From contig CAXHBH010000009.1 of the NCBI GenBank assembly GCA_964014735.1, forward strand, positions 1-49,958: a stretch of 49,958 bases of DNA, given 5' to 3'. The notes under the pieces are model-generated. The model searched no databases, was not told the origin of the DNA, and saw nothing but the letters and a program-made list of their open reading frames with translations. A program made the position numbers and the translations under genes. Shown here piece by piece: positions 49,916-49,958 of this stretch. Source of the stretch: UBA7446 sp964014735. GTDB lineage: Bacteria > Bacteroidota > Bacteroidia > Flavobacteriales > Flavobacteriaceae. Positions within the stretch are counted from its first letter, which is position 1. Each line of letters opens with the position of its first letter.

Positions 49916-49958
49916 CTGTCTCTTATACACATCTGACGCTGCCGACGAAGTTCGTCGT
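49916..49958. other. Illumina Nextera adapter sequence left at the contig end
   Basis: The run starting CTGTCTCTTATACACATCT and continuing GACGCTGCCGACGA is the complement of the Nextera Tn5 mosaic end plus the read-1 adapter. The final ten bases (AGTTCGTCGT) form a near palindrome with CGACGA and probably come from adapter dimer or index sequence. This is library artefact, not genome. Confidence 0.98.

Overview
The window reads as chromosomal DNA of a member of the Bacteroidota, most likely a marine-type Flavobacteriaceae. The reasons are the low-GC coding style, gldH, a PorP/SprF protein, a giant type IX-secreted (T9SS) adhesin, a SPOR protein with an HU/CCDC81-like N-terminus, an IPExxxVDY-family gene, the near absence of Shine-Dalgarno sites, and several Bacteroidota-type -7 boxes (TAnnTTTG). 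It looks like a complete draft contig. The last 43 bases are Illumina Nextera adapter-derived sequence, and the first ~360 bases are AT-rich, poly-T and repetitive.

Layout. 1-578: AT-rich repeats and an unidentified gene remnant. 579-5505: acyl-CoA thioesterase, SPOR protein, a dprA pseudogene with an internal deletion, trpS, plsC and recA. 5615-9885: trhO, gldH and a class A penicillin-binding protein in one overlapping operon, met by a CYTH protein. 9885-18320: S1/P1 nuclease and PorP/SprF on the minus strand, diverging from a 1993-residue adhesin (IgGFc-binding-like N-terminus, TSP3-like repeats, C-type lectin domain, type B sorting tail) and a methyltransferase. 18428-19411: two NTF2-like lipoproteins. 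19571-19832: a CAT-anticodon tRNA and a decayed partial copy of it. 19926-27173: AddB-like nuclease, OmpA/TSP3 porin and AddA-like helicase-nuclease. 27245-37321: sod, purF, a PfkB kinase, rnhA and purN, then acpP, fabF, rnc, an IPExxxVDY-family gene and pyk, then dinB. 37366-42658: rbfA, an FtsX-type permease, dusB, a MauE/DoxX-thioredoxin fusion and lepA. 42712-49633: a universal stress protein overlapping a SulP anion transporter with an unusual C-terminal extension, an MBL hydrolase, an M1 peptidase, rnpA, a GNAT acetyltransferase and rpiB.

How it works together. Most of the window is housekeeping: translation, fatty acid and purine synthesis, glycolysis, repair and cell wall. The accessory signal is concentrated at the cell surface. 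The adhesin and the PorP/SprF protein face each other across a 39-bp divergent promoter region and form a plausible export/anchoring pair for a lectin-bearing surface protein. Poly-G tracts of 7, 8 and 9 bases inside the adhesin, and a C8 tract at codons 6-8 of addA, are unusual in such AT-rich DNA and could be sites of slipped-strand variation. I see no CRISPR array, insertion sequence, rRNA or prophage. No clearly new multi-gene system is proven. The best leads are the adhesin module, the Usp-SulP pair with its extra domain, the decayed dprA and the recurring leaderless-promoter architecture.
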